A stretch of 64,000 bases of DNA from Asterias amurensis (Eukaryota; Echinodermata; Asteroidea; Forcipulatida; Asteriidae): assembly GCF_032118995.1 (NCBI RefSeq), contig NC_092648.1:4417001-4481000 (forward strand). Reading direction: 5' to 3'. Of this stretch, positions 22,756 through 32,399 are shown piece after piece; the first letter of the stretch is position 1, and each line of letters opens with the position of its first letter. Position numbers and translations under genes: made by a program. The notes below the pieces were generated by a model. The model was given only the letters and a program-made list of their open reading frames with translations, was not told where the DNA came from and did no database searches.

Positions 22756-23968
22756 GGAAGTCACAAATTTCCCGGATGTGTGTGTAGTAAACGCTCAGCC
22801 CGATTCCGCGGAGGGCAGGCGATAAATTCTTGTCTGGAACTCGCTATTTCACTGCCATTTAGCGTCCTCAACACGTACTGGGTGTAGTGAAATGTTGCGA
22901 TGTCATATCAGATGTCACTGGCGTTCACATTTGCCTTAAAATAACGAAGAAACCTCGTTTAATTTTGCAATCTCTGCTAATGTTCGATTTACATGAGAGA
23001 CTCACACACGGGGCGTGACCTCATCTATTCAGTGACCTTTGACCTTATGCAACCAGGAAGTACTGCACACACACTGACACAGCATGCCCTCCAGACTTTT
23101 AAGTTTTAAAAAGTATGGCGCGGCAAAAATGAAAATGTTTGAATGCTGACAAGTAAAAGAACCTCATCTTAAATTTACAGGTACGTTAATGAACAATTAA
23201 TTGATGAGTGACAAAATGAATCTACAAAAAAACCGAGAGAGCAAGGGCTTCGCTTTGTAACTGTTCGTTGTACTCTTTTCTTTATTTATTGCTTTGGTTT
23301 GATTTGGTTGTTGTATTTACTCTCTGTATTTTGTGTGTGCAGTTGTACGCATTAGGCTACATGACAAGTATGATTGAATAATGATGATGGATTGGAAATA
23401 ACATAGGCCTAGTAGTGAATTAAATTGAATGGAAATACTTGTGCCCTATTTAGTGGCTCTACTTACTGTAACTGTCCTGTCTGTGTAAGCAAAGAATCAG
23501 TAATAATACGGAAGCAGGGAACTCCGCGCCTACGTCAAGCGTATTTCACGAATTAGCAGGGATTTTTATTTTGTACACAACTATACTCCACAGCTAAGGG
23601 GGGCTTGCGCAGAAAAAAGAGATGTATAGTTGTTACCGCTAGCTTAATTATAATATGCCAAGGCTTCTTTTTATACTATAAATTATAGCGCGCATATCCG
23701 TCATCCAGTAACGCTCAAGGTATGTGGGGGCTACGATTGAATTGTGATAGCTACTCCTTTCATAGCACCATGTAATGGTTTACAAGGTGCTTTGGCGCAA
23801 TATGCTGCCAATCAAATTATTTTTAGCAACTTCATTTGCCACAACACAAAAAGCTTCAAACGTCTCTAACAAAATGGTATTGTTTATTTTATTCCATTTT
23901 CTTCACAGACATCGGTAAAACCTGTGACTTTTCTAACCCGGAAGCAGCAGCATCTTTCATTGTCCAGC
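22752..23968. promoter_or_regulatory. Probable bidirectional promoter between WDR20 and the YqaJ nuclease gene
   Basis: The two genes point away from each other with about 1.2 kb between start codons. The part nearest WDR20 (about 22750-23060) is richer in CpG than the window average. A possible non-coding first exon of the nuclease gene ends at 23180 with the strong donor CAG/GTACGT, and the first coding exon has its acceptor at 23907-23908. No TATA box is obvious. A minus-oriented SINE fragment occupies about 23705-23822. Confidence 0.5.
23705..23822 (-). mobile_element. SINE-1 fragment in the putative 5' intron of the nuclease gene
   Basis: GTAATGGTTTACAAGGTGC and TTGGCGCAATATGCTGCCA are reverse-strand SINE-1 words, as in the longer copy at 25.4-25.8 kb. 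Confidence 0.65.
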
Positions 23969-24127
23969 ATGACAGAGGTGATGGTATCACAGCGGAGTCA
24001 AGAATGGTTAGAGCTCAGACAAGGTTTGCAGCTGACCGCTTCGAGGTTTGGAGACGCTTTAGGAGTTGGACGAGGACGACCGTTCGATTTCTTCCAGTCA
24101 CTTATCTCTGAAGACGCTTGCTACCAG
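23969..24127 (+). CDS. YqaJ nuclease coding exon 1
   Basis: 53 codons, ending ISEDACYQ at donor CAG/GTGAAC. It contains QEWLELRQG and LTASRFGDALG, the signature opening of YqaJ domains. The acceptor for this exon (ATTTTCTTCACAG, ending 23908) lies 60 bp before the ATG, so the exon includes some 5' UTR or extra coding sequence. Confidence 0.82.
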
Positions 24128-27100
24128 GTGAACTGGTCATTCTCTGCCATATATACAAATCTCTTCTCATCACAGCATGAGTGGATTTCACAAAGAGGTT
24201 AGACTAGTCTTATCTCGAGTTAGGACAAGTTACTCGTCCTATTCGTCCTAACTTAGGACTAGCCTTAAGTTTTTAATATCTCATAAGACTAGTCCTAAGT
24301 TAGGACTCTTTGTGAAATCCACCTCAGGTCTGTCTCTGTTATTTTTATTTTTATTTTCGTTTCACTGGTTTAATTTTGATGTGGGCTCTTGTTTATAGGC
24401 CTTTCCTCTTCTCTTTCTGTAGGACAAGAAAGAAGATGAGTGCACAGCGCATGGCATCAGACTAGAACCAGTCATTGATGAGGCTTATCAACTTCTTACT
24501 GGAAACACCACACAATCGTCTGGCCTATGGTTGCCAAAAGAGGGCAGTATACTACATGGCTTGTGTGGAGCAACACCTGATGGGAAGGTAGTCAAGTGTT
24601 CTGTTTTCTTGTTTTACTTTGACCTATTTTGTCTTTTATACTAGGTACTATTAGTATTGCCTGGCATGGGGATCATTTCACATAGGACCTAGGACTAGTC
24701 CTTACTTAGGACTAGTCCTAGGTGATACTTAAAACGTAAGGCTAGTCCTAAGCTAGGATGAGTATCTCGTCCTTACTCGAGGTAAGACTGGTCCTAAATC
24801 TTTGTAAAATCCACCCCAGGTCCCAAATTCATGGCTCTGCTTTCCGTAAGTAAACAATCGGCGCTTACGGAAGCAGGGAATTCCGTGCTTACGTCATGCG
24901 TATTTCATGGGTTAGCAGGGAATTTTGGCTTGTCACAACTAGTGGGCATGCGTACTCTACGAAACTAGTCATTCTTCGCTTACACAGCTAGAGCATAAAT
25001 TTATTTGCTTGCACATAGGCGAAGAATGGTGATCGTAACTGCAGAATTCGGCGATAAGCAGAGCCATGAATTTGAGCCCAGCAGCCGATTTCACGAAGCT
25101 CTAGGATTAATCCCTCGTCCTAACTGAGGATGGGTTTAATGTGTCCTACGTCTTCAGATAGGGAACTTAACTCGTTATAAGTCCTAAGAAAAATCCTAAG
25201 TAAGGATGAGTTTGGTGAAATCGACAGCTGGACACCCAACTCAATGACAGTTTATACTCTTTGTTTCGCCCATCTTTCGACCATTCCAGATTGTATCTAG
25301 CAGTGATCCCAAGAAACTGATAGGACTTGTAGAATACAAAGCCCCTGTCTATCAGATGTATGATACCTCTAAGGTACCTCATGGCATACCAAGGCACTAC
25401 ATGGCACAGGTAAGCAGGAATAATAATACTAGGTTCTTATATAGTGCTTTATCACACCCCTAAGGGGCAGATCAAAGCGCTCAGTAGTTTTTTCTGCAAG
25501 GTATGTGGAGCTACGTTTTTGAAGTATTAGATATATTCCTTTGTGAAGCACCATGTGTGGTTTACAAGGTGCTGTGGCGCAATATGCTGCCGATCAAACC
25601 AGGAACACCAGGGCGTACCCCTTCTCTTTTCGATAAGTGCACTGGGTACTGTTACGTGCGTAAACACAACACGCAGGCTTTCCATCCCATCCGAAGGGCG
25701 AAGCATCATGGTGAAGTGTCTTGCTTAAGGACACACGTGTCATGACTGGGACTCAAACCCACGCTCTACTGATCAGAAACACCAGAGCTTGAGTCTGGTG
25801 CTCTTAACTGCTAGGCCACTACACGCCACGATAACCATGGACATTCATAGACGTTGGTCAGGTTGGCATATTGGTCTCTTTCCTCACCTTCAACCTCTGG
25901 AACCCGCCTCAAATCCCACCAGGGGCACTACGTGGATTGTGTTTTCAATCCTTGTCTGACTGCTCGGGTTTTCCTCTATAAAACTGAAATTTCCTTCATT
26001 GTCACCTCTCAATTGTAGGTTCTTTGCTAGTATCAAAGCGAGAGTCATTCGCTTCACAACCAGAACTAATAAATGAAATGAAATGAAATGTGCCGTGTCA
26101 TGGCCGAGCGGTTAAGAGCACCGGATTCAAGCTCTGGTGCTTGGTCAGCAGTTGGTCAGCAGAGTGTGGGTTGGAGTCCCGGCCGTGACACTTGTGTCCT
26201 TAAGCAAGACACCTAAAATGATTGCTCCATAAATTTGGGGAGGTAGTGCTTTCTGCTCTACCAGCCAGGCCTCTGATGGATGATACCCAAGCCTACATCC
26301 GTATAAGGACTGTATTAAGGGGGTAGCCCTGTTTCAGTCCCAGGAGTAGGTGGCAACGACCACTGAAAAAAAAAGTTGATTGTAGCCCATACCTTGAAGT
26401 GGCCTATGTGTGTCAGGCGACTTGCACACGAAATTTCAGACAGTAAATTTTTAAAAATCTAATTCTAGGTGCAAGGACAGATGGCAATCAGCGGGGCCCC
26501 TTGGTGTGACTTCATGGCGGTGTGCGTTAAGACTAAACAGCTCAGTCTACAGAGGGTCCTTGCTAAGCCGGTCTACTGGCAGTTCATAGCCAAGAAGCTC
26601 CAGCAGTTCTGTCTGATCTTCAGAGATGCGAAGCAGCGCCAGAAGAAGAAGCAGCAGTTTCTCTATCTCCCAGGTGAGTGAGACAGCTTTCAGGGGGAAG
26701 GCTGAGAGGCATATTAAATTCCAAATAGGCTCAAGACTTGGGTTGGTCTTTTCGATGGTGAAATCTCATAGGCATCACGTGGACAACTTTATTGTGAATT
26801 GCCTTCTGTGAATTTGGCCCCAGTATACCTTCAAGATGTCTTAGGCCTCTGTTCATCTTAAACACTATCAACAATGAAGGTGATAGCTCCATACACCCTG
26901 GGTTTATTTTAAGATGTTCAGATTTGTGCCTTGGTGCCCATTAAATGCTCCACGAGAAATTTACAATTGGCCCCATAAGGTGTCCTTTACCAGGGATAAA
27001 ATGACTTGGTGCCCTTGCCCTTTAAAAAAAAAAAGCACTAAGGCCTGCATCAGCTACCCGATGCAAACGCTCTTCTTGGGCCGCTCATTTCCAATTTTCC

Positions 27101-29138
27101 CTGGGACCCCTTGCCATGAAATGCTATGGCGATCGTGCTTTTTTGGAGTAGTCAACCCTCATTCAAGCAGCACCTTCATTGGACATTTTTAAATCATTAC
27201 TTATAACCCATAGTCAGGTTAGACCATATCGCTTAGAAACAAACTTATTAAGCGCTCTATAAATGTTGTAATTATTGTTATGTTGAGTAGAGACAATAAT
27301 TCAGAGGTGTGAGCAAGACACTATACATTGCTTTGTAAAAGGTTTGGAAGGTAGTGTATTCTGCTCTACCAACAAGGCTCCTACTGGATGATACCCATGC
27401 CTACATCCTTGTGAACTGTGAAAGAGGTAACCCGGCTTCAGTCCCAGGAGTAGGTGGCAATGTGCCCCTAGTGGTAGCTGATTTGTGTAGCCCTCATCTT
27501 AAAGGCATTGGACACTGTTGGTAATTACTCCAAATAATTATTATCATAAAACCTTTCTTGATTGCGAGTAATGGGGAGCTGTTGATAGTATAAAATTTTG
27601 TGAGAAACAGCTCCCTCTGAAGTGACAAAGTTTTTGAGAAAGAAGTAATTTTCCACGAATTTGATTTTAAGACCTCAGATTTAGAATTTGAGCTCTCGAA
27701 ATCAAGCATCTGAAAGCACACAACTTCGTGTGACAAGGGTGTTTTTTTCTTTCATTAATATCTCACAACTTCGACGCCCGATTGAGCTCAAATTTTCACA
27801 GGTTGGTTATTTTATTCATATATTGAGATACACCAACTGTGAAGACTAGTCTTTGACAATTACCAATAGTGTCCAGTATCTTTAAAGTGGAAGCAATTCA
27901 AGTTAGACTGTATTGCCTCGGGATGCAAAAAGTCACGACCGAAATTAGAAAACTCACATAACTCAGCCAACAGAAGTTGAGTCCAAAGGGCTAGACCAGC
28001 CAGCAATGATAATCCGTGAACAAAAAATGTTTAAAAATTATCAGTTATATTTCTTAATGGACTTTTTTTAAGGTGTTCAGAGATTGAAGGTTGAACCAAT
28101 GGCTAGGCAACCTTTCCCGGGAGAGGGGAGCATCACTGTCAAGAATCTCATTCAGGTAACACTTCATTTTTAAAAAGGATTTTTGCTTGAGTGTTGTTTA
28201 AAAATATATGTGAGTTTCATATCTAAAATAGGTCGAGACATTAAAGCCTAGCAACAGCGGCATGACTAGCAACAGCAGCATGTTGGACGTGATACCCAAG
28301 CCTACATCCGTATGGACTGTGAAAGGGGTAACCCTGTTTCAGCCCTAGGAGTAGGTGGCAACGGCCTCTGGACAAAAATAATTGTAGCCCACACCTTGAA
28401 GTGACCTTCAGGCCTCGTGTGTCTGGCGACTTGCATAAAAAAATAAAAGAAAAAGAAATGTGTGCTTTAAAAGCAGTGCACCGTGCTCATACTAAGGGCA
28501 TGCGCACAGACAGAAGTTTTTGTGCGAACCACTATAGTCATGTCATGGCAGCGCGACTGGCGACTTACATTATCGTTTTCTTATAACTGGTCACTGTACA
28601 GTGTGTTATGAAAAAGGCTATTGTTAACCAGCAAGCATCCATGCCCTGTAGGCTGGTTCTAAATAGTCGACTGACGTAGCCAACTATCGTTGACTAGACA
28701 GATTTTGGGCTAACTTAGTCGAACTATGGTCAACTATAGACCTTGATCCAACTTGGCCTAAAATGCAAGACTCATCAATCCAAAGGCGGAAAAAAAACCT
28801 TTTTGTAATGGGATTGCAATGTGTCAAACTCTTGTCAGGCACCGAGACTCACAAATATTCATTGTGATTGGTCATTGCATGAAAGGGGAGTGCCTTAAGA
28901 TCAGTCTATGTGTACTTATATTTCTAATTATTAATTTCACTTCTACCCACTTCAGAGGAATAGCAAAGGTCAATACAAGTCGCTGTCGTCGACATGGCTA
29001 GATTTTGATTTCTTGATGGGATTAGAGCCGTCCAATAATCCCATCCTTGAGGATTATGACTACGAGTGCCGGCTTAGAGATATCGACAGGGAGATCAGGC
29101 AAGGTCAAAGTTCATCATCCGGGAACGACATTAGGTGA
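23969..29138 (+). CDS. YqaJ / lambda-exonuclease-like nuclease, six exons, 304 aa
   Basis: Exons 23969-24127, 24423-24587, 25290-25409, 26469-26673, 28073-28155 and 28956-29138 all have GT/AG borders and join in phase. Motifs of the YqaJ branch of the PD-(D/E)XK fold appear in order: QEWLELRQG (residues 11-19) and LTASRFG (22-28); G64-I-R-L-E68; T-P-D106-G; L-V-E123-Y-K125; and HYMAQVQGQM (144-153). D106, E123 and K125 fit the metal-binding and catalytic residues, and Q150 fits the conserved QxQ glutamine. Known for the family: 5'-3' resection of double-stranded DNA, often with a single-strand annealing partner. The C-terminal part after about residue 216 was not recognised. The start is uncertain: the frame is open upstream to the splice acceptor at 23908, but ATG 23969 has A at -3. 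An ATTAAA at 29164-29169 could serve polyadenylation. DNA repair, host-fixed mobile nuclease or virus-derived origins are all possible. Confidence 0.85.
24180..24329. mobile_element. Palindromic family D, copy in nuclease intron 1
   Basis: GTGGATTTCACAAAGAGG to CTCTTTGTGAAATCCACC. It begins about 50 bp after the exon 1 donor. Confidence 0.85.
24423..24587 (+). CDS. YqaJ nuclease coding exon 2
   Basis: Acceptor CTTTCTGTAG/GAC, donor AAG/GTAGTC, 55 codons, phase 0. It holds HGIRLEP, the glycine-glutamate motif, and CGATPDGK, the acidic metal-binding motif. Confidence 0.85.
24668..24822. mobile_element. Palindromic family D in nuclease intron 2
   Basis: GGATCATTTCACATAGG to TTGTAAAATCCACCCC with internal AGGACTAGTCC words. 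It directly abuts the next element. Confidence 0.8.
24821..25080. mobile_element. Foldback family E1 in nuclease intron 2
   Basis: TCCCAAATTCATGGCTCTGC and GCAGAGCCATGAATTTGAG are the terminal inverted repeats. The interior has GCGCTTACGGAAGCAGGG and GCAGAATTCGGCG. Confidence 0.8.
25083..25230. mobile_element. Palindromic family D variant in nuclease intron 2
   Basis: GCCGATTTCACGAAGC to GTTTGGTGAAATCGACAGC. The inner words are GGATTAATCC-like rather than GACTAGTCC, a subfamily shared with 56519-56668. Confidence 0.75.
25290..25409 (+). CDS. YqaJ nuclease coding exon 3
   Basis: Acceptor ACCATTCCAG/ATT, donor CAG/GTAAGC, 40 codons, phase 0. It holds LVEYKAP (the E-x-K pair) and ends HYMAQ, the first half of the QxQ motif, which is split by the following intron. 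Confidence 0.86.
25420..25828 (-). mobile_element. SINE-1, nearly full length, reverse orientation
   Basis: It begins with an AATAATAATA tail and runs through GGTTTACAAGGTGCTGTGG and CTTGCTTAAGGACACACG to a tRNA-like head with GGGACTCAAACCCACGC (B box complement) and TTAACTGCTAGGCCACTAC. It lies in nuclease intron 3. Confidence 0.85.
25845..26089 (+). mobile_element. SINE-2 single copy with GAAAT tail
   Basis: GGTTGGCATATTGGTCTC (A-box area), CAAATCCCACCAGGGGCAC, TTTTCAATCC, AACTGAAATTTCCTTC and a GAAATGAAATGAAATG tail. It matches the 179-bp unit at 44.4-45.1 kb. Confidence 0.75.
26090..26430 (+). mobile_element. SINE-1 head joined to another 3' body
   Basis: CATGGCCGAGCGGTTAAGAG and GGTTGGAGTCCCGGCC are tRNA A and B box regions. 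After CTTAAGCAAGACACC the body differs (GGTAGTGCTTTCTGCTCTACC, GGATGATACCCAAGCC, CAGTCCCAGGAGTAGGTGG), the same body seen at 27.3, 28.3 and 31.35 kb. Confidence 0.75.
26469..26673 (+). CDS. YqaJ nuclease coding exon 4
   Basis: Acceptor AATTCTAG/GTG, donor CAG/GTGAGT, 205 bp, leaving phase 1. It opens with VQGQMAISG and then WCDFMAVC, the strand after the catalytic helix, and ends with a basic run QRQKKKQQ. Confidence 0.85.
26905..27045. repeat. Repeat family H fragment
   Basis: GTGCCTTGGTGCCC, CCCCATAAGGTGTCC and GACTTGGTGCCCTTGCCC. Confidence 0.55.
27310..27495 (+). mobile_element. Partial SINE (body shared with 26.2-26.4 kb)
   Basis: GGAAGGTAGTGTATTCTGC, GGATGATACCCATGCC and CAGTCCCAGGAGTAGGTGG. 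Confidence 0.65.
27499..27885. mobile_element. TTAA family A, full length, in nuclease intron 4
   Basis: TTAAAGGCATTGGACACTG to GTGTCCAGTATCTTTAA with the standard interior words. Confidence 0.85.
28073..28155 (+). CDS. YqaJ nuclease coding exon 5
   Basis: Acceptor TTTTTTTAAG/GTG, donor CAG/GTAACA. The 83 bp restore phase 0. It encodes VQRLKVEPMARQPFPGEG and then SITVKNLIQ. It was chosen because it is the only short in-frame path between exons 4 and 6 with good splice sites. Confidence 0.7.
28280..28440 (+). mobile_element. Partial SINE body
   Basis: GATACCCAAGCCTACATCCG, CAGCCCTAGGAGTAGGTGG and AGCCCACACCTTGAAGTG. Confidence 0.6.
28956..29138 (+). CDS. YqaJ nuclease terminal exon
   Basis: Acceptor CCCACTTCAG/AGG, 60 codons then TGA. 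It contains WLDFDFLMGLEP and an acidic stretch EDYDYECRLRDIDREIRQG, ending in a serine-rich tail. Codon composition differs from the flanking AT-rich intronic DNA. Confidence 0.78.
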   Translation, partial: RNSKGQYKSLSSTWLDFDFLMGLEPSNNPILEDYDYECRLRDIDREIRQGQSSSSGNDIR

Positions 29139-29163
29139 TATCGCTTTTCTTTCAGTAAAAGAA

Positions 29164-29169
29164 ATTAAA
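29164..29169 (+). terminator. Possible polyadenylation signal ATTAAA
   Basis: The common variant hexamer ATTAAA lies 26 bp after the YqaJ-gene stop codon. No supporting transcript information is available. Confidence 0.35.
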
Positions 29170-29710
29170 ACTCAACTGTATTCTCAGATGGGAGATCGAA
29201 CAACTTTTCAGCTGATCAGCTGATTTCCTCTTTTTCTTTTCGAAACGGTGCCATAGAAAACTGAAAAACACTGTACAAAAGTAAAGTGTGAGTGGCCATT
29301 TTCTCTTTGTTTGAAATTAGAAAGTTGCACGTCTGGTTCTAACTGAGGAATGTATATATTTTTATGAGAGATTTATTCAGCTATATTCTGCATTGTGGCC
29401 ATGCAGTTTAGTTTGTAGTGTATAAGTTGTATCATTTACTAGTTGGGGTTCAAATCCTGGCCAAGCTGGTTGCAAGGCGTGTGCTATTAAGTAAAACACA
29501 TCATCTTGATTGGTCATACAGCTTGTTTGTTGTTTGTTAAGTTGATCTTCCCTTCAAAGGAACTCGGGCAAACTCCCACAAGGGGATATAAACACCAAGC
29601 TGGCAACAGCCAATCTCTCTCATACAAACTTTGGTTTAATGTCTATGATTATGAGTTGCACAAATCAAGAAATTGTGACCCAGTAACTAGACGGCAACGC
29701 TTATTCTAGT
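29170..29710. other. Sequence 3' of the nuclease gene, nothing recognised
   Basis: Probably 3' UTR at the start and intergenic after that. No coding frame is supported. Confidence 0.4.
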
Positions 29711-29721
29711 CATTGTGAAAT

Positions 29722-29795
29722 CAGCAGTTAGGCTTGTGGATTCGAACCCACAACCTTGTGATTGCAAGTCCTGCAGTCTAACCAATAGACCACGG
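29722..29795 (-). mobile_element. tRNA-like SINE head (TGC/GCA anticodon region)
   Basis: On the minus strand: GTGGTCTATTGGTTAGAC (A box) and GTGGGTTCGAATCCACAAG (B box) around TTGCAATCACAAGG. The T arm is clean, the acceptor stem poor. It is related to the element at 37.36 kb. Confidence 0.45.
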
Positions 29796-29912
29796 TTTGG
29801 ATGTTGAGCCTTTTTTTCCTCTTGCCTTATATTATGCTTACCTCAAGTGTGCAACAGTCCATTTGGGGCGATAAAAAAATTATTGACAACTGCCAAAGCT
29901 TTTCTCAATATA

Positions 29913-30166
29913 GGGTGCATCCGTTTAGCTACCCTGGGTCGACCCTGGACTGCCCCGGTGCGTTCGAATAGCTTTGACATCATTCCAGGGGGCTCACCCG
30001 GGTGATCCCCCAAGTGCCCTGCTTGTGGAGTGGGTCACTTGGGGGCTGGCCCCAGGTGCATGACGTCACTACGAGAGCGGCGAGTGATAGTTCGATTAGC
30101 TTTTGTCAGGGGCTCACTCGAGTGAGCACCACGGGGTCGACTCAGGGAAGCTAATCGAACGCACCC
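29913..30166. mobile_element. Foldback MITE, GGGTGCATTCGATTAGC family, copy 2
   Basis: GGGTGCATCCGTTTAGCTAC to GGAAGCTAATCGAACGCACC, with the same internal CATTCCAGGGGGCTC and GTGGAGTGGGTCACTT as copy 1. The length is also 254 bp. Confidence 0.8.
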
Positions 30167-30612
30167 ATACTAGTCATATACTGAGGGATAAACTAACTGA
30201 TAGCAATACCACAGTCTTCCTGATGGTCTGGAGATGTAGTTCACCAATCAAGGGGCGGACCCATGATTATGCACGGGTGGGGTCAGTTGTGTAATTCTCA
30301 GGCCTGAATGCTTCATTTATGAAAGGGCAAGGTTATAAAATGGTGCGATCGCCTTTGCTGCCTCTATGAAGTATCAGGCCTGAATTCTAATTTACTAAGT
30401 ATTATTTTCATACTTACTTTATACAATACCCTTTCAAAGATTTGCACCTTTTCCTAGCATATCTCATTTCATTTCTTATTTAATCAATTGTTAACACAAC
30501 ACCAGAAACTGATAACTTATTTCCAGTTCTCAAATGAAATTTAATATATCACAGGAATTGGATGTCCATGTGTGGATACTGACACAACGGTATAAATGGC
30601 AGAACTGTTACC

Positions 30613-30954
30613 TTAAAGGCAGTGGACACTATTGGTAATTGTCAAAGACTAGCCTTCACAGTTGTTGTATCTCAACATATGCATAAAATAACAAACCTGT
30701 GAAAATTTGAGCTCAGTCGGGCATCGAACTTGCGAGATAATAATGGGAAAAAAACACCCTTGTCACACGAAGTTATGTGTGTTTAGATGGTTGATTTTGA
30801 GACCTCAAGTTCTAAACTTGAGGTCTTGAAATGGAAAATTACTTCTTTCTCTAAAACTATGGCACTTCAGAGGGAGCCGTTTCTCACAATGTTTTATACC
30901 ATCAACCTCTCCCCATTATTTTGAGTAATTACCAATAGTGTCCACTGCCTTTAA
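30613..30954. mobile_element. TTAA family A, reverse orientation
   Basis: TTAAAGGCAGTGGACACTA to GTGTCCACTGCCTTTAA. The central hairpin CCTCAAGTTC / AACTTGAGG is present. Confidence 0.85.
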
Positions 30955-31156
30955 AGAAATATAGAGCAATGTTTTTGTATAATTTTGTCCAGATAGAAAA
31001 AGTATGGTCTTAGTCAGCCTGTGATTTGTCTTGTTGAATTTCAAAGCTTGAATTAAATTTATGCCTTTTTCTTTTCTGAAAAGAAAATGTTGGTTTTAAT
31101 TGGTTTAATTTTGTGAAATGATTAGGGAGATTAAGACACAGTGGTTGATATTTAGA

Positions 31157-31232
31157 TTGTTTGTTTGTTTGTTGGGGTGTTTGTTTGTTTGTTGGGGTGT
31201 TTGTTTGTTTGTTTGTTTGTTTGTTTGTTTGG
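31157..31232. repeat. TTTG microsatellite with GGGGTG interruptions
   Basis: TTGTTTGTTTGTTGGGGTG twice, then pure GTTT repeats. Confidence 0.9.
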
Positions 31233-31249
31233 TTGGTTTTGTTTATATT

Positions 31250-31545
31250 TAGTTCGCCGGACCCAAGCTCTAGTGTTGTCAGCAGCAGAGTATGGGTTCA
31301 AATCCGGGTCATGACACCTGTGCTCTTGAGCATGGCACTTATGCTCCATAAAAAGTTGGGAAGGTAGTGCAGTCCGCTCTATGATGCCCATGCCTACGCC
31401 CTTACAGTCTAAGGGGGTAATCCTGTTTCAGCCCTCGGAGCAGATAGCTATGTGCCCATGGTGACAGGGTCGACCACCCAATTCAGTGTAGCCCCCACCT
31501 TGAAGTGGCCATCCGACCTTGTGAGTTGGGCGATATCCCATTAAA
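31250..31545 (+). mobile_element. SINE-1-related copy
   Basis: CAAGCTCTAGTGTTGTCAGC, GGTTCAAATCCGGGTC (B box), GGGAAGGTAGTGCAGTCCGC and TTGAAGTGGCCATCCGAC. Confidence 0.7.
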
Positions 31546-31789
31546 AAAAATAAGTTGAAGCTCCGGTTCAAATGCATTTATAAAATGCTCAGACCACATT
31601 CTTAAGACTCTTTTTATATTGCTAAGAAAGGACAAATTCATTTGAACGGTTACACTTGAAAGAAGTTTTTTTTTTTAAATTTGGCATGAATTCCTATCAA
31701 AGTTCGATATTATCAGTATTACTTCATACCCAACACACAAGTTTATTGGGAAATAAATAGTTGATAACATGTGCTGCTTTTAAACAATA

Positions 31790-32399
31790 GAGGGCGCTGT
31801 GTTGACAGCATGGATATGGCGCGCCACAAACCAAAACATTGGCCCAAACACGAGCATTGTAATTGTCCTGAAATCGCTGCAGCCAGCCAGACAGACTTGT
31901 CAAATCATTCGATCAATCAGCGAATGTTTAGAGAACAAACTTGGCTGTGCTACGCTTCAATAAACCAGATCAGATCGGGTCTCAGCTATCGTGTTGCACG
32001 GCCAAAAAAAACGGGAGCTTGGATATAACTGTTAACCGTTCAGCGCTCCTTCAGTGCGGCCTGAGGCCTAACGAGCTTGTCCACGGATTTTGATATAACG
32101 GACAGCGGTAAACTGCGGGGTACGGGGGCACATCAAACGGCTCATCAGCATTTGTTTATAAATGGTATCACAATGCCTGACCGGCGTGGTCTCGCACTGT
32201 TGCTTCGAAGTGGATGGTGCTCTTGAGCTCAGTGTGGCTCTTGGGGATTAGTCAGTTCGTGATTGACAGCTCTACCTGCGGACCTGGGAGAGATTGCGAG
32301 CCACTGTTGGGTAGGCTGTTGGAGTTAGTGGCCGGTTGGATTTAGACGCGTTCTACACCCACGATCAACTGATGCCTGCTTCTGCTCCTGCCGGTGACC
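31790..32399 (+). promoter_or_regulatory. Probable 5' UTR and promoter region of a type II membrane protein gene
   Basis: This stretch has more GC and CpG than its flanks and few recognisable repeats. A short upstream ORF starts at ATG 32371 (M-P-A-S-A-P-A-G) and overlaps the putative main start at 32400 in another frame. The overlap could reduce translation of the main frame. Confidence 0.4.

Noticed and set aside
23836..24111. Alternative 91-codon frame over the first nuclease exon
   Set aside because: It lacks the YqaJ motifs and does not join in phase with exon 2; the +1 frame from 23909 does.
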